Assembly (NCBI GenBank): GCA_964461295.1
Contig: CAYWTX010000643.1
Coordinates: forward strand, 1-23,291
DNA length: 23,291 nt
From: CAYWTX01 sp964461295
Lineage (GTDB): Bacteria > Planctomycetota > Phycisphaerae > SM23-33
Reading direction: 5' to 3'
Position 1 is the first letter of the stretch. Each line of letters starts with the position of its first letter. This document shows, piece by piece, positions 15,470-22,049 of the stretch. The notes beneath the pieces are model-generated. The model searched no databases. It was not told where the DNA came from and saw nothing but the letters and a program-made list of their open reading frames with translations. The translations under genes and the position numbers were made by a program.

Positions 15470-17278
15470 TCACGGCCCGCTCACGCGGCCATCCACGGTC
15501 CTCCCATCGGCCATGCCGCCCAGGTACGTGCCTTTCAGGCGGTCGCGGACGACACGCACCTTCACCTCGACCGTTCGGGTGATCGGGCTCTTGTCTGCGG
15601 GGATCGAGGCGTCGGGATTCAGCGTGACGGTGAGACTCCCTGCCAGCTCGCCCCCGGCGACCTTCACGCCTTTGGCGTCCACAGTGTGCGTGGCCCGATT
15701 CCAGGCGGGCGCCCCCGCCACGGCAGAGACCACCGCCCCGTCCTTCACCTGCAGCGTGACCAGCAGGTCGCGGGCCGCGTCGAAGAACCCCTTCAGCCGC
15801 AGGTCCCAAAGCCCGGCGCCCGGCAGAGGCGGCTCGAACGGCCGGGAGAGCGGATCCTTCGGCGCGCGCAGGTCGTACACCCAGAGGGGCCCGTAGCGGA
15901 TGAAAAGCCGCCCCTCGCTGACCACCGGCGTCACGTTGGCCTGGTACTCCAGTTCGCGCACCTGGTTGGCGTCGTCCCGGGTCATGGGCAGCCAGAAGTG
16001 GCCCGTCAGGTCCATGCCCGATTCCACGGGCTTGAGGAGGCAGACGTCGATGCCAAGCTTCGACACGCCTTCCTCCCACTTGGCGCGAACGGCCTCCGGG
16101 CCCCGCTGTACGCCCTGGGCGTAGATCATTCCATCGGAGGAGATGACCTGGCCGAGGCCATCGGGCATGCGGATGAAATCGAGCAGTTCGCCCGTCTCGG
16201 CGTCCAGGCAGAGCAGTCCCCGCGGCAGAGGCGGCGGGGCCGCCGCGCCCTTCGGGAGACGCGGCGCCGCCAGTTTGGGCACCGCCGGAATGGTCAAGGT
16301 TTCGGCGCCCTTCCAGACATTGTCGGCGACGCTGCCTTCGATGTAGACCCGCTTGTCGAGGATCACGGCGTTCCCGAAGCCGGTATGGGGCCTGGCCCAC
16401 AGCGGCGTATACGACGTACCGTCCTGGCTCAACTTCACGCAGACGACTGTGCCGGCTCGACCGAAAAGGAGGTGCCCTTCCCCATACACGGGCGTGATGG
16501 ACTTGCTGCTGCCCTTGTCGACATCGAGTTCCGGGATCTCCCACAGCCGCTTGCCGTCGGCAGGGTCCAGACACAGGAGATACCGCCACGTCGGGTTGAC
16601 GTTCAGCGCGCGCCCGTTGTGGGTGAAGACCACGCTCGACATCGAGTTGGCGGAGTACTTCTTCCCCTGCCCCGCGTCGGCCTGCCAGACCGTCTTGCCG
16701 GTCGCGAAGTCAACGGCCACGATCGGCGGCGTCTGGTCGTCGCGGCTGACCGTGTTGAGGATGACCTTGCCTTCGCAGATGGCTGGGGTGGCATTGAAGC
16801 CCCATCCCATGTTGCCTTTGCCCGAGCCGAAGTCCTTCCAGGCGTTCACCTTCCATTTCCGCGTGCCCGTCGCCAGGTCGATGGCGTAGACGTTGGCGTC
16901 GGGCGCGACGACGACGGCCAGGCCGTCGCGCACCAGCGGCGTCGACCGCGACCCGTTGAACCGCGCCCAGCTGCATCGGCCGTAGGGGTGCTTGAATTTC
17001 GGTTGGCCGTCGAGGGTGAAGCCATACAGCACCCCCGACGCGCCCCCCAGCGTGTAGACGGCGCCGTCGGCGACGACCGTGCTGGCGTACCCCTCACCGA
17101 GTTTCGCCTTCCACAGCAGCTTGGGGCCCTCGGCCGGCCAGGACTGCATCAAGCCGGCGTCGGCGAAGATGCCGTTGTTCATCGGTCCGCGATAGGGGCC
17201 GGAAGTCTTGGTGGGCGTCGCGGCACATGCCAGGAGGGCGGGCCAGCAGACCGAAGCGACGATGGCGAGATGGCGCAT
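15470..17278 (-). CDS. Secreted PQQ-like beta-propeller protein
   Basis: Exported protein of 602 residues with a signal peptide (MRHLAIVASVCWPALLACAA; LLAC could be a loose lipobox). It contains repeated propeller blades of the PQQ/BamB type: GEGYASTVVADGAVYTLGG, LVRDGLAVVVAPDANVYAIDLATGTRKWKV, VAVDFATGKTVWQAD, LLCLDPADGKRLWEI, GLLCLDAETGELLDF. The opening GPYRGPMNNGIF...WPAEGPKLLWKAKLGEGY is the form common in planctomycete proteins of this class. The last 150 residues are a separate beta-rich domain ending VKVRVVRDRLKGTYLGGMADGRTVDGRV. The start is fixed by AAGGAG 8 bases upstream. PQQ binding is not shown; many such proteins lack the cofactor and serve as binding scaffolds. Confidence 0.88.
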   Translation of the reverse strand: MRHLAIVASVCWPALLACAATPTKTSGPYRGPMNNGIFADAGLMQSWPAEGPKLLWKAKLGEGYASTVVADGAVYTLGGASGVLYGFTLDGQPKFKHPYGRCSWARFNGSRSTPLVRDGLAVVVAPDANVYAIDLATGTRKWKVNAWKDFGSGKGNMGWGFNATPAICEGKVILNTVSRDDQTPPIVAVDFATGKTVWQADAGQGKKYSANSMSSVVFTHNGRALNVNPTWRYLLCLDPADGKRLWEIPELDVDKGSSKSITPVYGEGHLLFGRAGTVVCVKLSQDGTSYTPLWARPHTGFGNAVILDKRVYIEGSVADNVWKGAETLTIPAVPKLAAPRLPKGAAAPPPLPRGLLCLDAETGELLDFIRMPDGLGQVISSDGMIYAQGVQRGPEAVRAKWEEGVSKLGIDVCLLKPVESGMDLTGHFWLPMTRDDANQVRELEYQANVTPVVSEGRLFIRYGPLWVYDLRAPKDPLSRPFEPPLPGAGLWDLRLKGFFDAARDLLVTLQVKDGAVVSAVAGAPAWNRATHTVDAKGVKVAGGELAGSLTVTLNPDASIPADKSPITRTVEVKVRVVRDRLKGTYLGGMADGRTVDGRVSGP

Positions 17279-17468
17279 CGAGTGACTCCTTCTTCGACCG
17301 ATGGGCGACGAAGCCGCAATGATCGAAACAACCCAGCCTCGCCGAAGTTGCGGTCGCCACGACCTCCGGGTTGGACTAAACCGCTGGCGCGGTAGAGCTT
17401 CGCACGCATAGCGGTCTTGGAGGATCCCTGGGCCATGCCAGCCGCATCGGCTTATTCTCCTTCTCATC

Positions 17469-17486
17469 GACTCCCGTGTGGGAGTC
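17469..17486 (+). promoter_or_regulatory. Hairpin upstream of the recombinase gene
   Basis: Perfect GACTCCC/GGGAGTC stem with loop GTGT, ending 29 bases before the ATG. It could modulate translation of the recombinase or be part of a recombination site. Confidence 0.35.
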
Positions 17487-17515
17487 ACAGGCACCTTTGG
17501 AGAAGGAGAAGACCC

Positions 17516-18532
17516 ATGACGGAACTGCGGAGTCGAATGATCCAGGACATGGAGTTGCGAAGCTTGAAGGAGAACACGCAGAAGGCCTACGTGGATGCCG
17601 TGAAGGACCTGGCACGGCACTACAATCGGTCCCCGGACCTGCTGAGCGAGGAGGAACTTCGCCGGTACTTTGTCAACCTGACCAAAGTCCGGCGGTGCTC
17701 CAAGAGCACCCTGCGCATTCGTCTGTTCGGCATCAAGTTTCTCTTCCGGTACACCCTCCGGCGCCCCCTGCCCGTCTTCGATCTCATCCGCCTGGGTCGG
17801 GACCGGAAGCTGCCGACGGTGCTCAGCCGGCAGGAGGTCCGTCAGGTTCTGACCTGCATTCGCCGGCCTGCGGCCCGGATGAGCGCCTTGGTGATGTACA
17901 GTTGCGGCCTGCGGGTCACGGCGGCCACCCGTCTTCGCGCGGCGGACATCGACAGCCGGCGGATGATGGTCTGCGTCCGCAACGGCAAGGGCAGCAAGGA
18001 CCAGTATGTTCCCTTGCCGCAACGGACGCTGGAGTTGCTGCGAGCGTACTGGCGAGAGCATCGCCCCCAGCACTGGCTGTTGACGCCGTCAAACCTTCCG
18101 CTCTTCATGCAGCACTTCTTGAAACGACCTGCCGCTTCCGCACGGGCAAGGATCGTTGCGGCCGAGCTTCTCGATGAGCTCCTTGTCGCCGTGGACGACG
18201 CGGCGGCCGCGTCTCACGGAAGCTTCGGAGGGGAAACCCTCTCCGGCGCTTGCTCATCTGCTCAAAAGCAGCTCTCTTCGCTGACATCTTCCATCTTGTG
18301 CATGGTGCACCTCCTGCCGGCCGGGCCGGCGCGCAGTGGTAGAACCACCCGACGCGGACACGGGATTGGCCGCCCGGATGGACGGCCGGCAGGCTGGGTC
18401 AGAAAGGCTTCAGCGGCTCGGCCAGACCATCCAGGCAGGCGACGACTCGATCTGTTCTCGTGCAGCCATAGTCATCACGCTTCCCTTCTGCCTTTGGATG
18501 CTCAGACCGGATGTTACGCAACGGGCACGTGA
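17516..18532 (+). pseudogene. Tyrosine recombinase/integrase, 3'-truncated
   Basis: The first about 190 residues are a typical XerC/D-like phage-type integrase: an N-terminal SAM-like core-binding domain (MELRSLKENTQKAYVDAVKDLARHYNRSPDLLSEEELRRYF, STLRIRLFGIKFLFRYTL) and the start of the catalytic domain (KLPTVLSRQEV, YSCGLRVTAATRLRAADID with catalytic Arg133, and the Lys-bearing VRNGKGSKDQYVPLP). Homology ends at about 18090 (HRPQHWLL). The His-x-x-Arg box, the second His/Trp and the nucleophile Tyr are all absent. The frame stays open to 18532 but encodes antisense of a SEC-C pseudogene and then unrelated sequence. AAGGAG lies 7 bases before the ATG. It cannot catalyse strand exchange as it stands. 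It probably came with a mobile element and was cut by a later rearrangement. Confidence 0.82.
18085..18303 (-). pseudogene. SEC-C zinc-motif protein, frameshifted remnant
   Basis: On the minus strand, the frame around 18160-18210 reads SVRRGRRVVHGDKELIEKL and continues GRNDPCPCGSG, the first half of the SEC-C metal-binding motif. The second half, RFKKCCMKSG, lies in another frame; removing one base at about 18127 joins them into GRNDPCPCGSGRRFKKCC. Upstream, AGGAGGTG stands 4 bases before an ATG at 18303 in a frame that stops after 13 codons, so at least two shifts are present. No proper stop follows; the sequence runs into the truncated recombinase. Known: SEC-C binds zinc and is found in SecA tails and many small proteins. 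Here it is dead or badly damaged. Confidence 0.7.
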
Positions 18533-18547
18533 AGGTCAAGCCGCCTG

Positions 18548-18556
18548 GCGGTAGTA
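18548..18556. repeat. Target-site duplication, left copy (GCGGTAGTA)
   Basis: 9-base direct repeat immediately outside the left end of the insertion sequence, identical to 20489-20497. Confidence 0.88.
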
Positions 18557-18573
18557 CAGCGGTGACGAATGCG
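18557..18573 (+). repeat. IS terminal inverted repeat, left
   Basis: CAGCGGTGACGAATGCG, exact complement of 20472-20488. The match breaks at the next inward base. Confidence 0.92.
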
Positions 18574-18715
18574 GGGACGGGGCGGGGGCGGACGGGGGAC
18601 CGGCGGGGCGGGTGATGCGGCAGGGACGCAGGCTCATCGGCCGGCATCGGGGTGCCGGAAGCGAACGGCGGGGGGAACGGGCGGGTTCGGACCGGGCATG
18701 GCTACAGCGGATCGG

Positions 18716-20005
18716 CTAGGTGCTGTCCAGTTGGACGCGGATGCGTACGGCGGGGTCGAGGGCTTCGGCCGGCAGCAGGTAGTTCCGCAGGGCCTCGGAC
18801 AGTCGGCGAGCCATGGCCTTGAGGCTGCCATAGAGCCGCCGGCAGTCTGCGGCCAGCAGGTTGCCATGCTCCAGCAGTTGCAGAAGCAGATGGGCCACCT
18901 GCATCAGGATGTAGAAGCCTTTGATCTGTTGCGTCCCAAGGCTGTAGGCATGCTCCAGAGCGAACCCGCCGTTCTTCTGGATGTTGAATCCTTCATTTTC
19001 GATCTTCCAGCGCAGCCGCGCACCGCGGTTGCCCAGGGCGGCGACGTTCTCGGCCCGGAGGGTGAAGTTGGTGATCCAGGCGAAGAACTGTCGCTGACCG
19101 CCCTGTTCCTCCTGGCACTGGAAGGCATGGAACTTCTGCTCTCTGCCCTGGTCATCGACGTAGGAAAGGTCTTCCACCCAGGCAAACTCCTGGCGGCATC
19201 CATTGGTCGTCTCGACGATCTTGCGATTCTTGGGGCACAGGTCCAGGAGCGTCTGATACTCCTCCCACACGGCCGGAAGGCTGCCCTTCTTGAACGTGAT
19301 GAAGTACTTCCAGTGGTACTGGCGGGAGATATCCAACACGGTCCCGTTGGCATAGAGGGCGTCCAGGCCCAGACAGATCAGCAACTGGGGGAAGTCCTTC
19401 TTGAGCCGTGGGGCCAGCCGACGGAAGGCGTTCAGTTCGCAGTCCTGCTTGCTGGCGTGCGGATCGCTGTTCTCGATGAACTCGCTGCCGATCGAGAGGG
19501 CCATCCCTTCCGGCGTGACCAGCTTGGCCTCCAGGACGTGGTGGTAGTAGATCGTCTTGCCCTGGACCGTCTTCTCCAGGCAGTGTTTGCAGTGTCGATC
19601 CTGAAAGACCAACATGCCCGTGCCGTCCAGGACGATCACGAAGTGGCCGAACAGGCGCGCGCGATCCACCACCTTCATGCGAATCAGGCGATGCACCATG
19701 TTCCGCCGCAGCTTCCGGTCCAACTCCCGGGGATGGACGTGGCCCAGGAAGTGGTCCACCGTGTCCTGGTGGGCGATCGTCTCCTGAGTCACACCCGATA
19801 GATGGTTCAGGTTCCTCAGTGCCTCGGCCGTGCTCAACTCGAACCGGATGGATCGCTTCGAGCCCAGCTTCAGCAGGAACAGCAATATGCCCATCCAGGT
19901 CAGGAAGCGGCGATCATAGGTACAAAGCTCCTGCCGCCGGGTGTCCAGCAGTGAGAGCATCCAGTCCTTCAGCTTCGGGAAGAAGTGTGCGACGGTCTTG
20001 CCCAT
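18716..20005 (-). CDS. DDE transposase, IS4-like family
   Basis: Cuts and inserts the surrounding insertion sequence. The 429-residue product shows a helical N-terminal domain (MGKTVAHFFPKLKDWMLSLL), then the RNase H-like catalytic core: first Asp in HFVIVLDGTGM, second Asp in LICLGLDALYANG, and the Glu in RLRWKIENEGFNIQK, a variant of the IS4 R-x3-E signature. The stretch between second Asp and Glu is long and beta-rich, as usual for this family. No stop or shift interrupts it, so it looks active. The ATG lies 14 nt after the stop of the small upstream gene; a TTG a few codons earlier could also start it. The frame is open to 20134 but overlaps the upstream gene. Confidence 0.9.
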   Translation of the reverse strand: MGKTVAHFFPKLKDWMLSLLDTRRQELCTYDRRFLTWMGILLFLLKLGSKRSIRFELSTAEALRNLNHLSGVTQETIAHQDTVDHFLGHVHPRELDRKLRRNMVHRLIRMKVVDRARLFGHFVIVLDGTGMLVFQDRHCKHCLEKTVQGKTIYYHHVLEAKLVTPEGMALSIGSEFIENSDPHASKQDCELNAFRRLAPRLKKDFPQLLICLGLDALYANGTVLDISRQYHWKYFITFKKGSLPAVWEEYQTLLDLCPKNRKIVETTNGCRQEFAWVEDLSYVDDQGREQKFHAFQCQEEQGGQRQFFAWITNFTLRAENVAALGNRGARLRWKIENEGFNIQKNGGFALEHAYSLGTQQIKGFYILMQVAHLLLQLLEHGNLLAADCRRLYGSLKAMARRLSEALRNYLLPAEALDPAVRIRVQLDST

Positions 20006-20019
20006 AGCCGTCAACAACT

Positions 20020-20328
20020 TCAGGGCCTGTTCCCGCGCCGGGCCTGGTCCGTGCGGTGAAGGCGAATGAGGGCCAACTGGAGCTGCGTGATCTCCCGCAG
20101 CAAGGTCTTGATGCGCCGATGTTCTTCGATACATGCCTTCACCTCTTCCGTGAGGTCCTTGGGGACGTAGACGGTCCGTGTCTTGCCGCGTTGCTTGAGG
20201 GTGACGTGCCAGCCTCCGCCTTGCTGCTGGCCGAGCGAGGCGGCCAGAGGCGGACAGCGTGCGACCAACTGTTTGACCCTGGTGTCCCGCATGCGGCGGA
20301 CTAAGGTGGGATGCTTGGGGATCTTCAT
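20020..20328 (-). CDS. IS accessory protein, DUF6788-type
   Basis: A 102-residue protein encoded just before the transposase. It begins MKIPKHPTLVRRMRDTRVKQL and contains WHVTLKQRGKTRTVYVPKDLTEEVKACIEEHRRIKTLLREITQLQLALIR, which I recognise as the DUF6788 pattern that accompanies transposases of this type. The basic charge and strand-turn-strand TLKQRGKTRTVYVP suggest nucleic-acid binding; its role in transposition is unknown. The usual metal-chelating CGxxxCxC-like stretch of relatives seems to be missing (the segment reads ASLGQQQGGGWHV). The start is set by GAGGAA about 7 bases upstream. Upstream lie a strong promoter and a palindrome. Confidence 0.78.
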   Translation of the reverse strand: MKIPKHPTLVRRMRDTRVKQLVARCPPLAASLGQQQGGGWHVTLKQRGKTRTVYVPKDLTEEVKACIEEHRRIKTLLREITQLQLALIRLHRTDQARRGNRP

Positions 20329-20343
20329 GGCTTGTTCCTCATG

Positions 20344-20365
20344 TACTAAGTATAGACACTTAGTA
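20344..20365. promoter_or_regulatory. Palindrome overlapping the IS promoter (operator candidate)
   Basis: TACTAAGT - ATAGAC - ACTTAGTA, a perfect 8-base inverted repeat with a 6-base spacer. It covers the -10 box and part of the spacer of the IS promoter, where a bound protein would block transcription. No regulator is known for it. Confidence 0.6.
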
Positions 20366-20376
20366 TATTGAGTCAA
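20349..20376 (-). promoter_or_regulatory. Promoter of the IS genes
   Basis: -35 TTGACT (20376-20371), a 16-base spacer and -10 TATACT (20354-20349) on the minus strand, 21 bases before the DUF6788 start. Strong match to sigma-70 consensus. Confidence 0.7.
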
Positions 20377-20406
20377 GAAAAAAGCTGGTGCGAAAAAGAG
20401 AAAAGT

Positions 20407-21180
20407 TCAGCCGCCGACGCAGTGGCACCTATCCCCCGAACTCGCCGCACCTTCCGAAGGTGCGAAATCCGCGCATTCGTCACCGCTGGCGGTAGTAGCT
20501 CCTGAGCAGTCCGCCCAGCCGAGCGCATCGCAGACCTTGCACCAACGAGATGGGGAACCGGCCCCGGGTCCAAGGGCAAAGCTCGAGGGTTCCCGCCCGG
20601 CGGCTGACGGCGCGTCGGGCGGCGGCGCCGGCTGGGGAAACTCTAACAGGAACGGGCGGAAGCCGAGCTTCAGGTAGACCTTGATGGCCGGCAGACGCCA
20701 GTCGTCGGTCTTGAGGTAGATGCGTTCGTAGCCCATTTCGAGATAGCGCCGCACGACGGCGGCGCAGACGGCCAGGCCCAACCCCCTGCCGGCGTGGGCG
20801 GGGTGGGCGGCGACCCATCCCAGTTCCCCGCCGCAGGGATGCAGATCGCAGGGGTTGTGGGTCGCCATGGCGCTGGCCACGGGCAGCCCGGCGGCCTGCT
20901 CCTCGATCACGAAGAACCCTCGTGGCAGGATGCGCCGGAGCATGCCGTCCAGGAATGCCGGATTGAAATGCTCGAATCCGGCCAGGTGCATCAGGTCCAG
21001 GTACGCCGCCAGGTCGTCAGGGCTATACTGCCGCAGGCGATAGCCGTTTGCCGGCTGGAACGTCGGCGGGCAGCGCAGCAGTTCGGTCGGCCAGACCATC
21101 TGGAGTTGCGGCGGCTTGGGCGGCGACTGCGGAGCGACTTGCGCGTCCGTCTCGCGGCTTTGCATGGCATCAGCGTTCAT
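20407..21180 (-). CDS. GNAT family N-acetyltransferase, C-terminal tail altered by IS insertion
   Basis: Acetyl-CoA-dependent transferase of unknown substrate. Seen: a Pro-rich N-terminus, YRLRQYSPDDLAAYLDL, then motif A with the CoA-binding loop (GELGWVAAHPAHAGRGLGLAV) and motif B (RIYLKTDDWRLPAIKVYLKLGFRPFLLEF), so the catalytic fold is complete by about residue 190. The ATG overlaps the TGA of the SGNH hydrolase gene (ATGA), implying coupled translation. The last about 26 residues (SGDECADF... to CVGG) are encoded by the right end of the insertion sequence. Removing the IS and one target copy gives an ancestral frame ending RRLDLHVPVA and a stop at 18514, 241 residues in all. The enzyme may still work, since only the tail changed. 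Confidence 0.85.
   Translation of the reverse strand: MNADAMQSRETDAQVAPQSPPKPPQLQMVWPTELLRCPPTFQPANGYRLRQYSPDDLAAYLDLMHLAGFEHFNPAFLDGMLRRILPRGFFVIEEQAAGLPVASAMATHNPCDLHPCGGELGWVAAHPAHAGRGLGLAVCAAVVRRYLEMGYERIYLKTDDWRLPAIKVYLKLGFRPFLLEFPQPAPPPDAPSAAGREPSSFALGPGAGSPSRWCKVCDALGWADCSGATTASGDECADFAPSEGAASSGDRCHCVGG
20446..20464. repeat. Palindrome near the right IS end
   Basis: CGCACCTTC - C - GAAGGTGCG, 9-base arms with a single central base, 8 bases inside the right terminal repeat. It can fold in RNA read from outside and may limit read-in transcription of the transposase, as in other IS elements. Confidence 0.5.
20472..20488 (-). repeat. IS terminal inverted repeat, right
   Basis: CGCATTCGTCACCGCTG, exact complement of 18557-18573. 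Confidence 0.92.
20489..20497. repeat. Target-site duplication, right copy (GCGGTAGTA)
   Basis: Immediately outside the right IS end and within the GNAT gene; identical to 18548-18556. Confidence 0.88.
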
Positions 21181-21950
21181 GGCGTGCCGCCTCGTTGGGC
21201 AGAGGGTCGCGTGGCCGGCGCCTGGGGCGCCCCCGTCCCCGAGGGGCGGGTGGTCGGCCGGGTCGCCTCGATGAGCGGCATCATCTTCTTCACCCAGAGG
21301 GCGTAGCCCCTGGCGCCGGGGTGGAGCTTGTCCTTGTACAAGTCCTTGTTGGCGACCGCGTCGGGGCCGAGCATGTCGTCGTGGATGTCGAGATAGGTCA
21401 CGTTCGTCTGCTCGGCGCACTCGGCCGCCAGGAGCTTGTTGGCCTTCAGGATCGGCTCTTTCTGGGTGGGCCGGCCGGGAGGGCAGTGAATGGAGATGAA
21501 CACGATGGGCGTATCCGGCAGCTTCTCTCGCACTTTCCTGGCGAACGTGCGGAACGAATCGCGGACCATCTCGGGCGAGTGGCCCAGGATTGCCAGGTCG
21601 TTGCCGCCGCAATAGAGGAAGATGATTCGCGGCCGATACGGGATCACGATGCGGTCGATGTAGTGGTTGACGTCGGGCAGCGTCGATGCGCCGAAGCCGC
21701 GGTTGATGAGCTTGTCGTTGGGGAAGTACGACTGGGCGTCCCGCCAGGTTGTGAAGCTCGAACTGCCGACGAGCAGGACGGCGTCGGCGGGCGGCGGGGT
21801 CTTCTTGTCCTCCTGCTCGAACTTGGCGATCGTGCGAGCCCAAGTGTTCGGGTCGCGACTGCGGACCTTGGCGGCCGCAAGGCAAGGCCCCGCGCAGACC
21901 AGCGCCACCGCCACGGCGATGGTTCTTGCACACGGTCTTATCGGTTCCAT
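21177..21950 (-). CDS. Secreted SGNH/GDSL-type hydrolase
   Basis: Predicted exported esterase or acetylhydrolase, 257 residues. Seen: a signal peptide (TIAVAVALVCAGPCLAAA), block I VLLVGSSSFTTW with the nucleophile Ser (about 64) in a GSS rather than GDS setting, block II NRGFGAST (Gly), block III YCGGNDLA (Asn117), and block V DKLHPGARGY with Asp207 and His210 of the triad. The C-terminal TRPTTRPSGTGAPQAPATRP stretch is a flexible tail of a kind common in planctomycete secreted proteins. GGGAGA lies 5 bases before the ATG. The stop overlaps the start of the GNAT gene, so the two form a coupled pair. Natural substrate unknown; deacetylation of polysaccharide would fit the neighbourhood but is a guess. 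Confidence 0.9.
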   Translation of the reverse strand: MEPIRPCARTIAVAVALVCAGPCLAAAKVRSRDPNTWARTIAKFEQEDKKTPPPADAVLLVGSSSFTTWRDAQSYFPNDKLINRGFGASTLPDVNHYIDRIVIPYRPRIIFLYCGGNDLAILGHSPEMVRDSFRTFARKVREKLPDTPIVFISIHCPPGRPTQKEPILKANKLLAAECAEQTNVTYLDIHDDMLGPDAVANKDLYKDKLHPGARGYALWVKKMMPLIEATRPTTRPSGTGAPQAPATRPSAQRGGTP

Positions 21951-22049
21951 GTTCTCTCCCGGAGCAACTATCGCCTATACGCGTTGTAGCACAGGACGCC
22001 CTGGCCGGTCCCGCCCCGCCTGGCCGCGGTCGTCGGCGTGCGAGCCCGG

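Larger units (their letters stand above)
18557..20488 (-). mobile_element. Insertion sequence, IS4-like DDE type with DUF6788 gene, 1932 bp
   Basis: Bounded by 17-base perfect terminal inverted repeats (CAGCGGTGACGAATGCG at 18557-18573 and its complement at 20472-20488) and flanked by a 9-base target duplication GCGGTAGTA. It carries, in transcription order on the minus strand, a promoter with an overlapping palindrome, a DUF6788-type small gene and a DDE transposase. Base composition is lower in GC than the host genes. Both genes are open and both ends intact, so the element looks complete and recently inserted. Family assignment (IS4-like) is from the transposase motifs and needs an ISfinder search. 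Confidence 0.92.

Noticed and set aside
18304..18547. A further gene between the SEC-C remnant and the left IS end.
   Set aside because: Only short frames without motifs; the last 34 bases are best explained as the displaced 3' end of the GNAT gene.
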